The translations under genes were made by a program, and so were the position numbers. The notes under the pieces were generated by a model, which did no database searches, was not told the DNA's origin, and saw only the letters and a program-made list of their open reading frames with translations. From Caenorhabditis remanei (Eukaryota; Nematoda; Chromadorea; Rhabditida; Rhabditidae): DNA of 64,000 nucleotides. Shown here piece after piece: positions 43,411 to 53,928 of the stretch (its first letter is position 1; each line of letters begins with the position of its first letter). The DNA lies in the NCBI RefSeq assembly GCF_010183535.1, contig NC_071332.1, forward strand, positions 4,774,001 through 4,838,000, given 5' to 3'.

Positions 43411-46400
43411 ATGGTGAGTGGCAGTAATTACTTGAAGCCGAAGACGGAGTCAAAGCAACCAAACGACGGAATGGAGGTGAGTATTTTGAAAGAAAACCAA
43501 AATATTATGTACCTTATTCTCTCCAAATGTCATAATAAATGATAGTTTTGTAGTCGGTTGTCCAGGTCTCACTTCTCTATTTCCCCTTCTCTCCATCCCT
43601 TCCAACCAGGCGGTGTCTCCTCGTGATTTCAGCGAGAGTGAGCCTCAACGCCGTCCTCAATAATAACACGACGAGAGTGAGAGCTTTTCTGCTTTTCCCC
43701 AAAAAAAGAGAGTAAATCGGATAATTATTTTTCGGAGTTCTGGGGAAAAATGTCGTCCCGTCTAAACCGGTGTCAGCGGCGGGCGAGATTAGAGAGTTTC
43801 GCGCTGAAACGAAAGCCGCTCACTGATTTGTTAACATATTCGTTGTTCCGGAATCCTTCTGAAACTGACATTTCTGAAATATCGATTCCAATGACTACTA
43901 TTTTGCTAAACGGGCTGCCTATAACGCAGGTAAGCCTATGAAACTTGGAAATAAAACAATTGCAAAACCCTGGATTCGAACCCTGGTCGTTTTCCCCGTA
44001 GACAGACGCCTTAGCCACTCGGACACACCAGTTTCTCGGAGGATCCTCCAGAAGTCGGTGGAAGAGAGGCGCGCCCAAAACTCCAAAATGTATAAATCGA
44101 TTAATTCTTGACACCCTCTGGGAGAGCGCGCGCACGGCTTCTCGCGTTGACTCTGAAAAGCGATTACGTCTACGGCTATTCTGGATGGAGAAAGACGGGG
44201 CGAAAAACGGAGAAAACGACGGAGAGAAGAAGGCGAAGAAAGGAGTGGGGGGGAGATAAGCCGAAGGCGAGCAATTCGATATTCTAGCACCAACGGGCTA
44301 TCTAGTTACCAATATATTTATAAGCCTCATCCTTATTACCTGAATCCTTTACCCGTATTTCTAGTCTTATTCTATAAAACAATATTTCCAAATTTAACAA
44401 TTCACTATGATTCCAATTGGAGAGGTGGGAGTTTCCCATTGAGTCACCGATCCCACCTTTTATCAAATCCCGTACTTTTAGACACACGATGGGCGGGCGG
44501 ATATGACGAATTTCGAGATGGATCTATTCGACACACGAATCGAGGTGCCGACGGAGAAGTCGCATGGCGGTGGTATGCACAGCCCGTATTACGAGGAGGA
44601 CGACCCGACGAAGAAGCAGCGGTGCTTTAAGTGTGGGTATGTATGTAAATGTGCTCTAGGGATAATAAAGCTCAGTGGAGCGCGATTGCGATGAGATAAA
44701 GTTCGCTCCATTAAAAAATGAAATGGAGCGCATACGCTTCAACCGAAAGTTTGAAAACTGGAAAAGTGCGCTCTATTGCTAATCGGTGGAGCACGGTTGC
44801 ATTATTAGCAGTTCACCCCTCTTACAACTGCGCCCCACCGCAAACGAGAGAGTATTTTTTTCTCGCGCCGACACATATTTCAACAGTTTTTGACGTATTT
44901 TCGCATCCTTTCTTAGTATTTTTTGTAAATTGTTATGAAAAAATGCGGGAATAGGTCAAAAACTGGGAAAATCTGTGTCGGCGCGAGAAAGGTACTCTCT
45001 CGATTGCGGTGGAGCGCAGTTGTAAGAAAAGTTTACTGCTAATAGTTTTACTGGTAACGCGAAGAGTGTCAGTGGAGCAGGGTTGCATTATCTAGAAGTT
45101 TTAATTTCGAAACTATGATAGAAAGTGCGCTCTACTGCGAACCTCAATAGAGCGCTCTTCCTCTGGACTTAAAAAAAAGGAAATATTTTTTTAACTCTGA
45201 ATTTTTCCATGGATTCCCTGTCGAATCGATCCGTTTACTCGTGTGACGAAGATCCCCGTGAGACCAATGGAGCAGTGGGGTATGAATAGCGTGTTGCTGG
45301 CTTTTATTGTTTCAGAATTCACGCTTTTTTAGCTTCCACGGTCACTGCTTTGTGAATTTTCAGATTTTTTCACAATTTTCTGATAAAAAACTTTAAAACA
45401 GACAAGCTTACACTTACGCTTCTTACAACCGCGCTCTACCGAAACCGAAGAAAATTGTGCACGAAATTGAGAGACGCAAAGAAAAAGAAACATTTCTCAA
45501 GTCAATTTCAGTAGAGCGCGGTTGTAAGAACTGTGCCGAGCTAATACATTTTTTCAAACTCCCAAAATTTCCAGCCCACCCGCCCGTAACCGTATCATCA
45601 AACCGGCGTGTGTGCCCATCTCGCTTGTCTCTCTCCTCATCATTGCTCTCGTTTTTCTTCCACTTTTCAACGAGGAAGATCTCTCTTCACCGATCAAATT
45701 GACCACTGCATGTACTGTAGATTGTAGATCATTTCTGGTGGAATCGATACCCACTGGCGTGCCGTTTCGAACGATGAATCATACGGCTGAGGCGTGGATT
45801 GATATCATTGATAATACCAAACAGTGAGTGCAGAAAGTTTCGAAAAAAAGGAAAAAAAAAACAAAAAAAAATTGAAAAGGAACCGAACCCCGGTTGCTCG
45901 TGCGGCAATCACCTTCCTTCACCACTCGGCCCGATCCGGGATCCAGGATCGCTACGTGGCCTAGTGGTGAAGGAGATCGCGTCCCGCCGGGGATTCCCCG
46001 CGCAAACGATCCTGGTTCGATCCCCGCTCCGTTTTTTTTGTATTTTTCTTTTTCTTTTTTCATTACATTTTCGCAAAAAAAACTTCCAGATACCTCGACA
46101 TATCGGTAATGTACTGGAACCTCAACACTTCCACATACGAAACCGCCCGTTACGGTCGCCACGTGTACGAAGCACTCATCCGAGCTGGCAAGCGTGGTGT
46201 GAAAATTCGAATCGCCCAAGATGGTGCGTCCAATCTTTCGGATAACGAAGAATCGGCGTATCTGATGCGAGAAGGACTCGCAGAAGTGAGAGAAATCAAT
46301 GTGACGAGACTGATAGGTTCGGGAATTATTCATACGAAATTTATACTTTCGGACATCTCAACTCTCTACATTGGATCCGCTAACATGGACTGGAAATCGC

Positions 46401-49096
46401 TGAGTGAAGTCAAAGAACTCGGCGTCGTCGTCAGAGAATGCCCTTGTGTCGCTTCAGACTTGTACAAAATCTTCGCGGCGTACTGGAAATTGGGAGAAAA
46501 TGAGTCCTCGATTCCGGAGAAATGGCCCATTTCTTACCGGACTGCATTCAATTTTTCGAGTATGGCGAAGATGGAGTTGGATGGAGAGCCAGCAGAGTTC
46601 TTTATATCGGTAAGGGGGGAGAATTGTGAAGTTTGGGGCAAAATTCGAAGCTTTTCATGAAAAATGAAAAATTTATCAAATTGTTTTCCAAAAAAACCAA
46701 AGTTGTCAAAGCCCTCACTATTAGGCCCGGGTAAAAGTTCAAAATTCAAATTTTTTGAAATTTTTTTGATATTTTTTAAATTTTTTCCGCGAAAAAGTCA
46801 CATTTTCGACTATCATACAGAATTACAAGAAATTTTGAAAAATCATCAAAAATGGTCGCATTTTCGTTGAAAAATTGAAAAAGTTTCAAAAAATACATAT
46901 GGAAAACACAGGGTCACAGAATGTCCATATGAAGCAACTGCGCTCCAAAAAAATTAGCGTAAAATTAGCGCGAAATTCAAAAAAAAAATTATCCAAAAAA
47001 ATTTTTTTGTGTATTAAAAATTTGTATTTTTCTCTTTTTTAATGAATTTGGTATTTTTTGTGCGAAGTTTTCTCGAAAATAGCGAGAAAAATGGAAGGAA
47101 AGTGAGCTTCATTCAAAAAATTTGACTCCCTATCGTTCGTCTTACTGTGTCCACGTTATAAGTCCCGCATGCGGGTCGCATTTTGCTGATCGGCGACTTG
47201 CTTGGCTATCTGCCAAGTCATGTGCAAACGCGCTTCACTGAGCTTCCGGTTTCGCGGGAAAATTATTTGAATTCATATGGACAAAATTTGACCCTGTGGG
47301 AAAAGGGTCATTTTTTGAAGCCGAAATGAAAAATTTGCATAAAAAGGTTTTTTTTCCTCAGATTTACAGATTTATAACTGAAAATTCTAGATTTTTCCAA
47401 AAAAAAAAGTTTTTTGTTCTAGAACTCAGAAATCTGCCTCTGTAATCAGTGTCTGACTATTCGAAATTTTGAAAATTTTTAAAATTTTCCAAGAATTAAA
47501 AAAAAGTTAGAAATTTGGACGGCACGCTTCTTACAACCGCGCTCTACCGAAACTGAAGAAAATTGTGTGCGAAATTGAGAGACTCAGAGAAAAAGAGACA
47601 TTTTTCAAGGGCATTTCCGTGGAGCGCAATTGTAAGAACTGTGCCGAGCTAATAAATGTTGTGTGAATTTTCAAATTTTCGAGTAAAAACACCCGATATT
47701 TGAATGTCCCACATCCCTACAGTAACCCACATATTCCAGTCCTCCCCCGGTCCATTCAATCCGAAAGGAAGAGAACACGATCTGGCGGCAATTCAAAAAG
47801 TGATGAAGTCAGCTCAGCACTCGATCTGTATCTCCGTAATGGACTACATCCCATCGACACTATACATGAAAAACGGCAACAAATTCTGGCCAGAAATCGA
47901 CGATTCGATTCGAGACGCCGCGTATCGAGGAGTGAATGTTCGAATGTTGATATCCCATTGGGATCACTCGAGAAAAGAAATGATTCCATTCTTGAAAAGT
48001 CTTCAATCGATAACTGATGGATTGCCGAGATATAATGGGACGGAGCACGGACAAGTTCGAGTGAGAATATTCACGGTGCCGGCGAACGAACAACAGAAAA
48101 AGATTCCGTTTACGAGAGTGAATCATGCGAAATATATGGTCACTGACGAGATTGCTTATATCGGTAAGCAGGAGGCGGAGCCTGAAGAATCAAGGAAAAT
48201 TATCAAATATTCATAGAAAGTTGTTAAATTTAACGATTTTTAGAAAAAAAATTGTATGGTGCATCTGCTCCACCAGAAATTTCTAAATTTCAATGAAAAT
48301 CTATCAAAAAATCGTGCAAAAACACCAAAATTCATACCAAAATGGTTTTCACTAAAAGTATATAATCTAGCCATCTGTAGACCTGTATGATCGGCTGGGA
48401 TCCTTAACTGTAACAACAGTAATCCTTATGATCCCCTACAGTAATCCTTATGATCCACTACAGTAATCCTTATGATCCACTACAGTAATCCTTATGATCC
48501 ACTACAGTAATCCTCTGGATCCACTACAGTAATCCTCAGGATCCACTACAGTAATCCTTAGGATCCAATACAGTAATCCATAGGATCCACTACAGTAATC
48601 CTCTGGATCCACTACAGTAATCCTTAGGATCCAATACAGTAATCCATAGGATCCACTACAGTAACCCTCTGGATCCACTACAGTAATCCTTAGGATCCAA
48701 TACAGTAATCCATAGGATCCACTACAGTAACCCTCTGGATCCACTACAGTAATCTTCTGGATCCACTACAGTAATCCTCAGGATCCAAAGGATTCTGATT
48801 CTAGATCTCTGTAACCCGTGTTGTTCCCAGCAACCTAGCCATCTGTCCATGACATTTTCATAAATTTCCCAAAAAAAGCAACAACTAAACAACATTCCAA
48901 TTCTTGCAGGCACATCAAACTGGTCAGGAGACTATTTCATCAGCACAGCCGGCGTCGCGATGGTCGTTCGACAACCGGCAGCCACCAAACGGTATCTAGA
49001 CAGTTCTAGAGTTTTACATGAAATAAAATATCAATTTTCAGACTGCAACAAGTCTTCGATCGAGACTGGAATTCAGAATACGCTACGGATATTTAA
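43411..49096 (+). CDS. PLD3: PLD3/PLD4-type phospholipase D family protein, 516 aa
   Basis: Seven exons: 43411-43476, 44482-44636, 45575-45823, 46090-46609, 47740-48163, 48910-48991 and 49042-49096, in phase. It is a type II membrane protein: a cytosolic acidic N-terminus, then one TM helix (PISLVSLLIIALVFLPLF, about 88-105). Two HKD motifs are complete: HTKFILSD at about 238 (followed by GSANMDWKSL) and HAKYMVTD at about 459 (followed by IGTSNWSGDYF). PLD3/4 are lysosomal 5' exonucleases for single-stranded nucleic acids and make bis(monoacylglycero)phosphate. N-glycosylation sequons are present. Length is close to human PLD3 (490). Introns hold tRNA-like sequences, two palindromic repeats and a minisatellite. 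The gene is convergent with the PiT gene, 201 bp apart. Confidence 0.93.
43750..43929 (+). other. Possible alternative first exon of the PLD3-like gene
   Basis: An ATG at 43750 opens 60 codons that end exactly at a CAG/GTAAGC donor (43929). The phase (0) fits exon 2 at 44482. It would replace the 22-residue N-terminus with an Arg-rich one. It could equally be chance; codon use is unremarkable. Confidence 0.3.
43962..44031 (-). other. tRNA-like sequence in PLD3-like intron 1
   Basis: On the - strand: GTGTGTCCGAGTGGCTAAGG (class II tRNA-like D arm and A box), then GACCAGGGTTCGAATCCAGG (T arm, four of five stem pairs, consensus B box). A T-rich stretch follows. It resembles tRNA-Ser/Leu, but an acceptor stem is not evident. 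Confidence 0.6.
44800..45045. repeat. Palindromic repeat family D, copy 1
   Basis: Ends ATTAGCAG and CTGCTAATA. The arms share family A's ACAACTGCGCCCCACCG but continue into CGAGAGAGTA, TCTCGCGCCGACACA and GTCAAAAACTG with their complements. A second copy is at 61622-61900. Confidence 0.8.
45412..45546. repeat. MITE family A, copy 10 (left end lost)
   Basis: Arms CTTCTTACAACCGCGCTC and GAGCGCGGTTGTAAGAA with right end GTGCCGAGCTAATA; the TATTAGC left terminus is degraded. Confidence 0.75.
45888..45955 (-). other. tRNA-like sequence in PLD3-like intron 3 (inverted member)
   Basis: On the - strand: GGGCCGAGTGGTGAAGGAAG (A box) and CAACCGGGGTTCGGTTCC (B box with one change), followed by CTTTTCAATTTTTTTTTG. 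It is head-to-head with the next copy. Confidence 0.5.
45950..46038 (+). other. tRNA-like sequence in PLD3-like intron 3
   Basis: CTACGTGGCCTAGTGGTGAA (A box) and ACGATCCTGGTTCGATCCCC (B box) are followed at once by GCTCCGTTTTTTTT, a strong pol III terminator-like run. Together with the inverted copy it fills most of the intron. Confidence 0.6.
46906..47305. mobile_element. MITE of about 400 bp in PLD3-like intron 4
   Basis: ACACAGGGTCACAGAATG...TCCATATGAA on the left faces TTCATATGGACAAAATTTGA...CCCTGTGG on the right, giving imperfect inverted ends of about 28 bp. No coding content. Confidence 0.6.
47519..47654. repeat. MITE family A, copy 11
   Basis: GCACGCTTCTTACAACCGCG to GTGCCGAGCTAATA in PLD3-like intron 4; the left TATTA is missing. 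Confidence 0.8.
48410..48790. repeat. 22-bp minisatellite with ACTACAGTAATCC
   Basis: About 17 tandem units of CACTACAGTAATCCTNNGGATC type fill most of PLD3-like intron 5. Units first read TTATGATC and then TCTGGATC or TTAGGATC, so subtypes are grouped, as expected from repeat expansion. The repeating open frame on the - strand is an artefact. Confidence 0.9.
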
Positions 49097-49297
49097 ACGG
49101 GAAGAAAAGATACAAACGGATAAAATATTTCATTTTACAATGTATAAAATATGTTTATTTTCAATTATTAGATACAATTCGATTGTTTGTTGAGACCTAC
49201 GGGTTGTTGGGTGAATTAAAATATTGAGTAATTAATTGAAAACGTTTAGAGAATTGTTGTTTCTGAGATCCGAGTCGTCTTTCTCAATAGAGAGGAG

Positions 49298-52123
49298 TTA
49301 TGCGTATTGTGCAGGAATCGTAAAGTGAAGAAGCCACATGTAGAGAGCGGCGAATCCTCCTGCGACCGGAAGCGTCACAACCCATGAGAATGCCACATTT
49401 CGGAAGAGTCCCCAATCGATTGATTTGCCTCCTTTCACACTTCCAACAGCCACCACTGCACCAACCAAACAATGAGTTGTAGAGATGGGAAGACCGAGTT
49501 TCGAGGCGAGGAGCGCTGTCACGGCGGCTCCGAATTCGATACAGAATCCAGACGCCGGGTTGACATCACTCATTTTGGTGCCCACTGTTCGAATGACCTG
49601 CAAATCAAGTTGTTGTGGCGGTTTGATGGGCGCCTCTGCTCCCCCAATAGAATGATGCCGCGTGGCCTAGTGGTTAAGATGTTCGCGTGGCGCGCGGAAC
49701 ATCGCGGGTTCGAGTTTTCCTCAAACTTTTATTTTTTTTCTCCTTCTTTTCCGAAAGTCAAATACTCTTTTGATCTTTCTTTTCGACCATTCGTTGAGAA
49801 GAAGTATACGAAAACTAATCCGATTACTCCTCAAAAATGATAAGAAGCACGAGGCTTATAGATTCTATTCACCTTATGTCCAAGACACCAAAGTCCGACG
49901 CAGATGGCCAACACTCCGTAGAGAAGGACGTACAGCGGAGTTTCCTTCTTTTGGTACACATCGAAGTCCCGGTAAACGGCGATGAGAGCCACGAGAGGCG
50001 CGATGGCGTTGCTGAAATTTTTTGAGCTCAGTCTGGTCGTTCTACAACGAGAACGGCGCACTTATGGACAGTGCACGCTTGTTACAACCGCGCTCTACCG
50101 AAACCGAAGAAAATTGTGTGCAAAATCGAGAAACTCGGAGAAAAAGAGACATTTTTCAAGGGCATTTCAGTGGAGCGCAGTTGTAAGATCTGTACCGAGC
50201 TATTATCTAGTCGTCACGCCAAGATCGGGTTTTGCAATTTTCATTTTGCAAAACTACATTCTCAGTGCAAATTGTCTCTTGAACTCAACGCGCTTGCTTA
50301 CGGAAACGCTTTTCGCCCCCCATTGAAAACGAAAATCAAATTCGGCTCGTGATCAATGAGTTTGATAAATTGTTGATAAGCGAATTGGGCGCAGTAAATT
50401 ACGAAAAGCGGAATTATTGATAAGAAGTGGTCTCAGGAGAACGGTCAGGAGACTCAACGTTTCCTGGAAACTCACCAGACATCGTTGGCTCCGTGAGCAA
50501 AACCAGCAAAACAAGCTGTCAATGTTTGCACTGAAGTGAACATTCTCAATGTGTCCTGACTTTCTGTTCGTTCCTTGTTCGGCAGAAGCCATGTAATAAA
50601 CTTCTTCGCTTCTGAAAAAAACATAGAATTAAAATGAAAAAAAAGAAGATATTCGCGAGGCGAGGTCGAACCCTCGAGTGTCTTTCTACGGGACAAAAGC
50701 GTAACCGCCTAGACCATAAAGCTTTCAATTTATTATCACCCTCATGGCTTATACAAGCTTGATGTTTTTTCTTACTTCCTGGTGGTGTTGGAGGTGACTG
50801 CACTGAATCCGAATCACTACTACATGTAGTAGTTGAACCACTTCGAATCGCCACTTTATCAATTTCCGGGTCTTCTGTCACAGATATCACAACAGAGGAA
50901 GCATTGGATTGTCGGGTGTCCGCTTGTTTTCCTTCTGAAAAATCAGAAATGAGACAACTAGATTCCACGTTTAAAAACTCACTGGCTATATACTTTCGTA
51001 TACTTGGCACAATCAAAAAGTGACATACTCCCGCTGCAATAATTCCAGCTGCCAAACTAATCAGTATCGCTATCCAGAGGGGTACTGTAGAGAGATGGAG
51101 CACTTTCGATCCTTGATAGGAGATCATAAACATGTTGAATGTCAAGCACACAAAGTAGAAGATAGGCAGCCACATAAGTCCATTGGCAACCGGGTTGGAC
51201 TGAAAATTGCTTGAATTAGATGGGAATGATGATACAAAAAGATTAAAAGAAGAGGCAGTGAGGCGGGGTCGAACCAGTAAGTGCGCGCGCGCCGAGCAAA
51301 AGCGTTGCCGTCTGCACCACACAGCCACAGTTCCTAGTGCCACACCAGGTTGTGATAAAGCACTCACCGTTCTCAATATGACGTGGTCCACGAAAAGATA
51401 CAAGCTAAGCGAAACGCATCCGGAAAATATTGGTGAGATGAACCAAGAAGCAACAATATTCACGACCATCATCCACTGAATTCCCTGGAATCCCTTACAA
51501 GCAATCGAATATCCGAGAGTCGCTCCAACCACCGCGTGAGTCGTCGACACCGGCAAATGGAGAAACGTGGCGATGAGAAGCCACGTGGCGGTTCCTCCCA
51601 ACGCGGCGACTTGTCCGATGAGGAAGTCACCGGCGGAATTGTTGTAAACTGCTACATCCACAACTCCTTTTCGCATCGTGTCTATCACATTATACCCTAC
51701 TAGTACTGCACCTAGAGTCTCGAATATTGTGGCTAGGAGGTAGGCTTGAATGAGGGTGAGGGCTCCAGATCCAACAGAAGTTCCGAATGCATTCGAGACA
51801 TCGTTGGCGCCCATACCGAAACCAAGAAGGAAAGCGAGACATATTCCGACGATGAGAGCCCATAGGAAGTGATGCTGAAATGGAAACAGATTATAAAAAA
51901 AACAATTCACGAGGAGACGTGCTCGAACCAAAAACCCTCTAATTGGTGGACAGAGATCTAACCTGTTGATCCACACAAGCACAACAAAGTTTACTAGTTA
52001 AGGACGCTCTTATCTAACGCGATGCCAAGCGATGGGTTACTGTAGGCAACTCACTCGAAAATCATCGACATTGATGGCGGCAGCCAATGTAGACGTCACG
52101 ACGTCGAGCACGATGTCCAACAT
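49298..52123 (-). CDS. pitr-5: PiT/SLC20 sodium-phosphate symporter, 508 aa
   Basis: Seven exons on the - strand: 52123-52055, 51874-51368, 51199-50983, 50934-50776, 50611-50476, 50011-49873 and 49597-49298, in phase. It has the two inverted PiT repeats, each with its signature: GFGMGANDVSNAFGTSVGS near residue 40 and FAHGANDVCNAIAPLVAL in exons 5-6. Each half also has the second motif, LPVSTTHAVVGATLGY and LGLPISTTHCLVGAVV, preceded by GFCIEFGAAVTALLASK. It is a multi-pass membrane protein with a hydrophilic, Ser-rich central loop (residues about 270-330). It should import phosphate with sodium. The pitr-5 symbol comes from recalled gene order and is tentative. Four of six introns carry a tRNA-like sequence and one carries a MITE. 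Confidence 0.93.
49656..49735 (+). other. tRNA-like sequence in PiT intron 6
   Basis: GCCGCGTGGCCTAGTGGTTA (consensus A box) and ACATCGCGGGTTCGAG (B box), then TTTTCC and a T-rich tail. It runs antisense to the host gene. Confidence 0.55.
50069..50206. repeat. MITE family A, copy 12
   Basis: GCACGCTTGTTACAACCGCG to CTGTACCGAGCTATTA in PiT intron 5; both ends slightly diverged. Confidence 0.78.
50653..50722 (-). other. tRNA-like sequence in PiT intron 4
   Basis: On the - strand: GCTTTATGGTCTAGGCGGTT (A-box-like) and CTCGAGGGTTCGACCTCGCC (B box), then CTTCTTTTTTTTC. Same strand as the host gene; nearly fills the 164 bp intron. Confidence 0.55.
51257..51329 (-). other. tRNA-like sequence in PiT intron 2
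   Basis: On the - strand: GTGGCTGTGTGGTGCAGACG and TTACTGGTTCGACCCCGCCT, then a CTTTTAATC T-run. A GC-rich middle (CGGCGCGCGCGCAC) replaces a normal anticodon arm. Same strand as the host gene. Confidence 0.55.
51909..51983 (-). other. tRNA-like sequence in PiT intron 1
   Basis: On the - strand: GTGTGGATCAACAGGTTAGA and TTTTGGTTCGAGCACGTCTC, then TTGTTTTTTTT. The B box is recognisable, the A box degenerate. Same strand as the host gene. Confidence 0.5.
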
Positions 52124-52726
52124 TTTTCGTCTATCTTTTGACCGCTCGGCTCGTTTTATAAAGACCTTTTCTCTCCCTCTCTCTCCTGTCTAGTTTTATC
52201 TTTGCCTTGTCCTTGTCGCCTCAAAAAAGTAGGTGGAGAATCCGGTGGGGAGAGTTCTCTTATCGAATCGAAACTGAAAAAGGAAGGGAAAATTGATGAA
52301 TTAGAGGAGAGGAGGACGTACCGAGAAGATGGTGAAGAACAATGGGTAATAAATGTTTGAAAACGTGGTTTTAGTTGAGTAAAATGAAGAGAAAAATGAA
52401 AAAAAGAATGGAAATAGAGTAGGTACAGTAACCCACTAACCCCGAAATCACACATGGATTACGGTAGAAATTGTTTAAAAATTTTCACGTGAAAAAACAT
52501 TCTGAATGTTTCCCCAATCCCTTTGTAAACACAAAAATAAGAAGTTCTTTGTCATAAATAAGTTCTCTAACTCACACTCAACCTATTGTAGTCTCCTTGT
52601 GACAAATACAAACAATAACATGGAGGAGGTTTTGTCAATATTATCATAAAATTTTGAGAAGAAAATAGGGTCTGAAACTCAGAAAACTCGAAGTTTAAAA
52701 AAGCAAAAAAAATTGGAGAGCAAAAG

Positions 52727-52786
52727 AATAGAACCATTTACCCCGCGCGCATGAGATCTCACTGTTACCGCCTGCGCCACGCGTGT
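52727..52786 (-). other. Degenerate tRNA-like sequence
   Basis: On the - strand: CGCGTGGCGCAGGCGGTAAC (good A box) and AAATGGTTCTATTCTTTTGC (decayed B box plus T run). It is the most diverged member of the set. Confidence 0.4.
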
Positions 52787-52954
52787 CATAAACATGTTAA
52801 TGTCTTCAGAGCATTCATAAAGCTGCCGTCTTTCGGGAAAAAGTGAAGCCGCTCGCATAGAATTCTGCTCATCACTTTTGAGTTTCTGCCATAGTTTCCA
52901 GTTTTTTCAAAGATTTTAATACACCCATGATTTTCTTTAAAAATATTAGTTTTC

Positions 52955-53292
52955 CATTTGGCTCCGGGACATTTCGCCACTAGACGTTTCGCCACCAGAC
53001 ATTTCGCCACCGGACATTTCGCCACCAGACATGTCGCCACCGGACGTTTCGCCACCAAAAAATGGAGAATTTCCGAAGCTTTATAAGGAAAAAAGCACAT
53101 AACTTTAATTAGCATAATCAATGCGTACTAGTGGTATGTTTTTTTTCCCTATAAAGCTTCGGAAATTCGGAAAATTCTCCATTTTTTGGTGGCGAAACGT
53201 CTGGTGGCGAAATGTCTGGTGGCGAAATGTCTGGTGGCGAAACGTCCGGTGGCGAAACGTCTAGTGGCGAAATGTCCCGGAGCCTTCCATTT
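52955..53292. repeat. Palindrome with tandem TTTCGCCACC(A/G)GAC(A/G) units
   Basis: Left arm: about six 15-bp units of the type ATTTCGCCACCAGAC, then GGAGAATTTCCGAAGCTTTATA. Right arm: the complement, with TGGCGAAATGTCTGG units. The outer borders GGCTCCGGGACATTTCGCC and CCCGGAGCC face each other. The architecture (tandem units in both arms of a palindrome) is the same as in the element at 10670-12113, but the unit differs. Confidence 0.85.
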
Positions 53293-53928
53293 CACTGTAT
53301 TCAGATCCTTTCCATATATCGTTTGAACTTTCACATTATTTTTCTCCGAGTTTCTCACCATTTCCGGGGCAATTTCGTATATCGATAAGCGTCGTGTGCA
53401 AGATCAAAAAGCAAAAGATATAAAACAGTTTCGCATAAAAACCTATTTTTAGACGAAGGTTAAAGTTCCAAAAATCGAACTCTGTCTGTTATAACTATTT
53501 CTGTCTTTTTTATAGTCAGTTTGTTATTTTTGTTGCAACTAATGTATTCAAATACTATTCGAATAAACAACAAACCAGTCAATCCTTTTCGGGTACACAA
53601 TGTTGCATTTTTGGTTTTTGAACTTCCTCCCGGGAATACTGTACTTTAAAAAGTACGCAGTCCGTTTGCGTACAATGTATCAGACCCTACGACAACTAAT
53701 TTCCGGTGGTACAAACTGCTTAAAACCGGTTATAATCTGCTGATTATTTGTTTTCACGTCATTATTCCACTCAAAACAATGCAAACTAGTACAATACATT
53801 GCCGGTGACTGTTTGTGGAGGTGTTGTTGTGATAAGTCACATGAAAGTTTTGAAAAGTGAACTGAATTCCGAAAACAATGAAAAGTTTGTGCTCTGCCGC
53901 TGGTTTTTCCTGGACATTCTCGCCGATT

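Larger units (their letters stand above)
52124..53750. other. Region upstream of the PiT gene
   Basis: No conserved exon seen. It holds a CT-rich stretch just upstream of the PiT start (52160-52330), a further tRNA-like sequence, the TTTCGCCACC palindrome and AT-rich DNA. The PiT promoter is expected here. Confidence 0.5.

Noticed and set aside
48410..48790. Regular repeats resembling a CRISPR array
   Set aside because: Units are directly adjacent without unique spacers, and the genome is eukaryotic; it is a minisatellite.
48502..48913. Repetitive open frame on the - strand (WILRITVVDPE-type repeats)
   Set aside because: It is the translation of the minisatellite inside a PLD3-like intron.
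50546..51982. Single 478-codon exon for the PiT transporter
   Set aside because: PiT homology is interrupted at each point where consensus splice sites occur; removing the introns restores the family pattern and phase.
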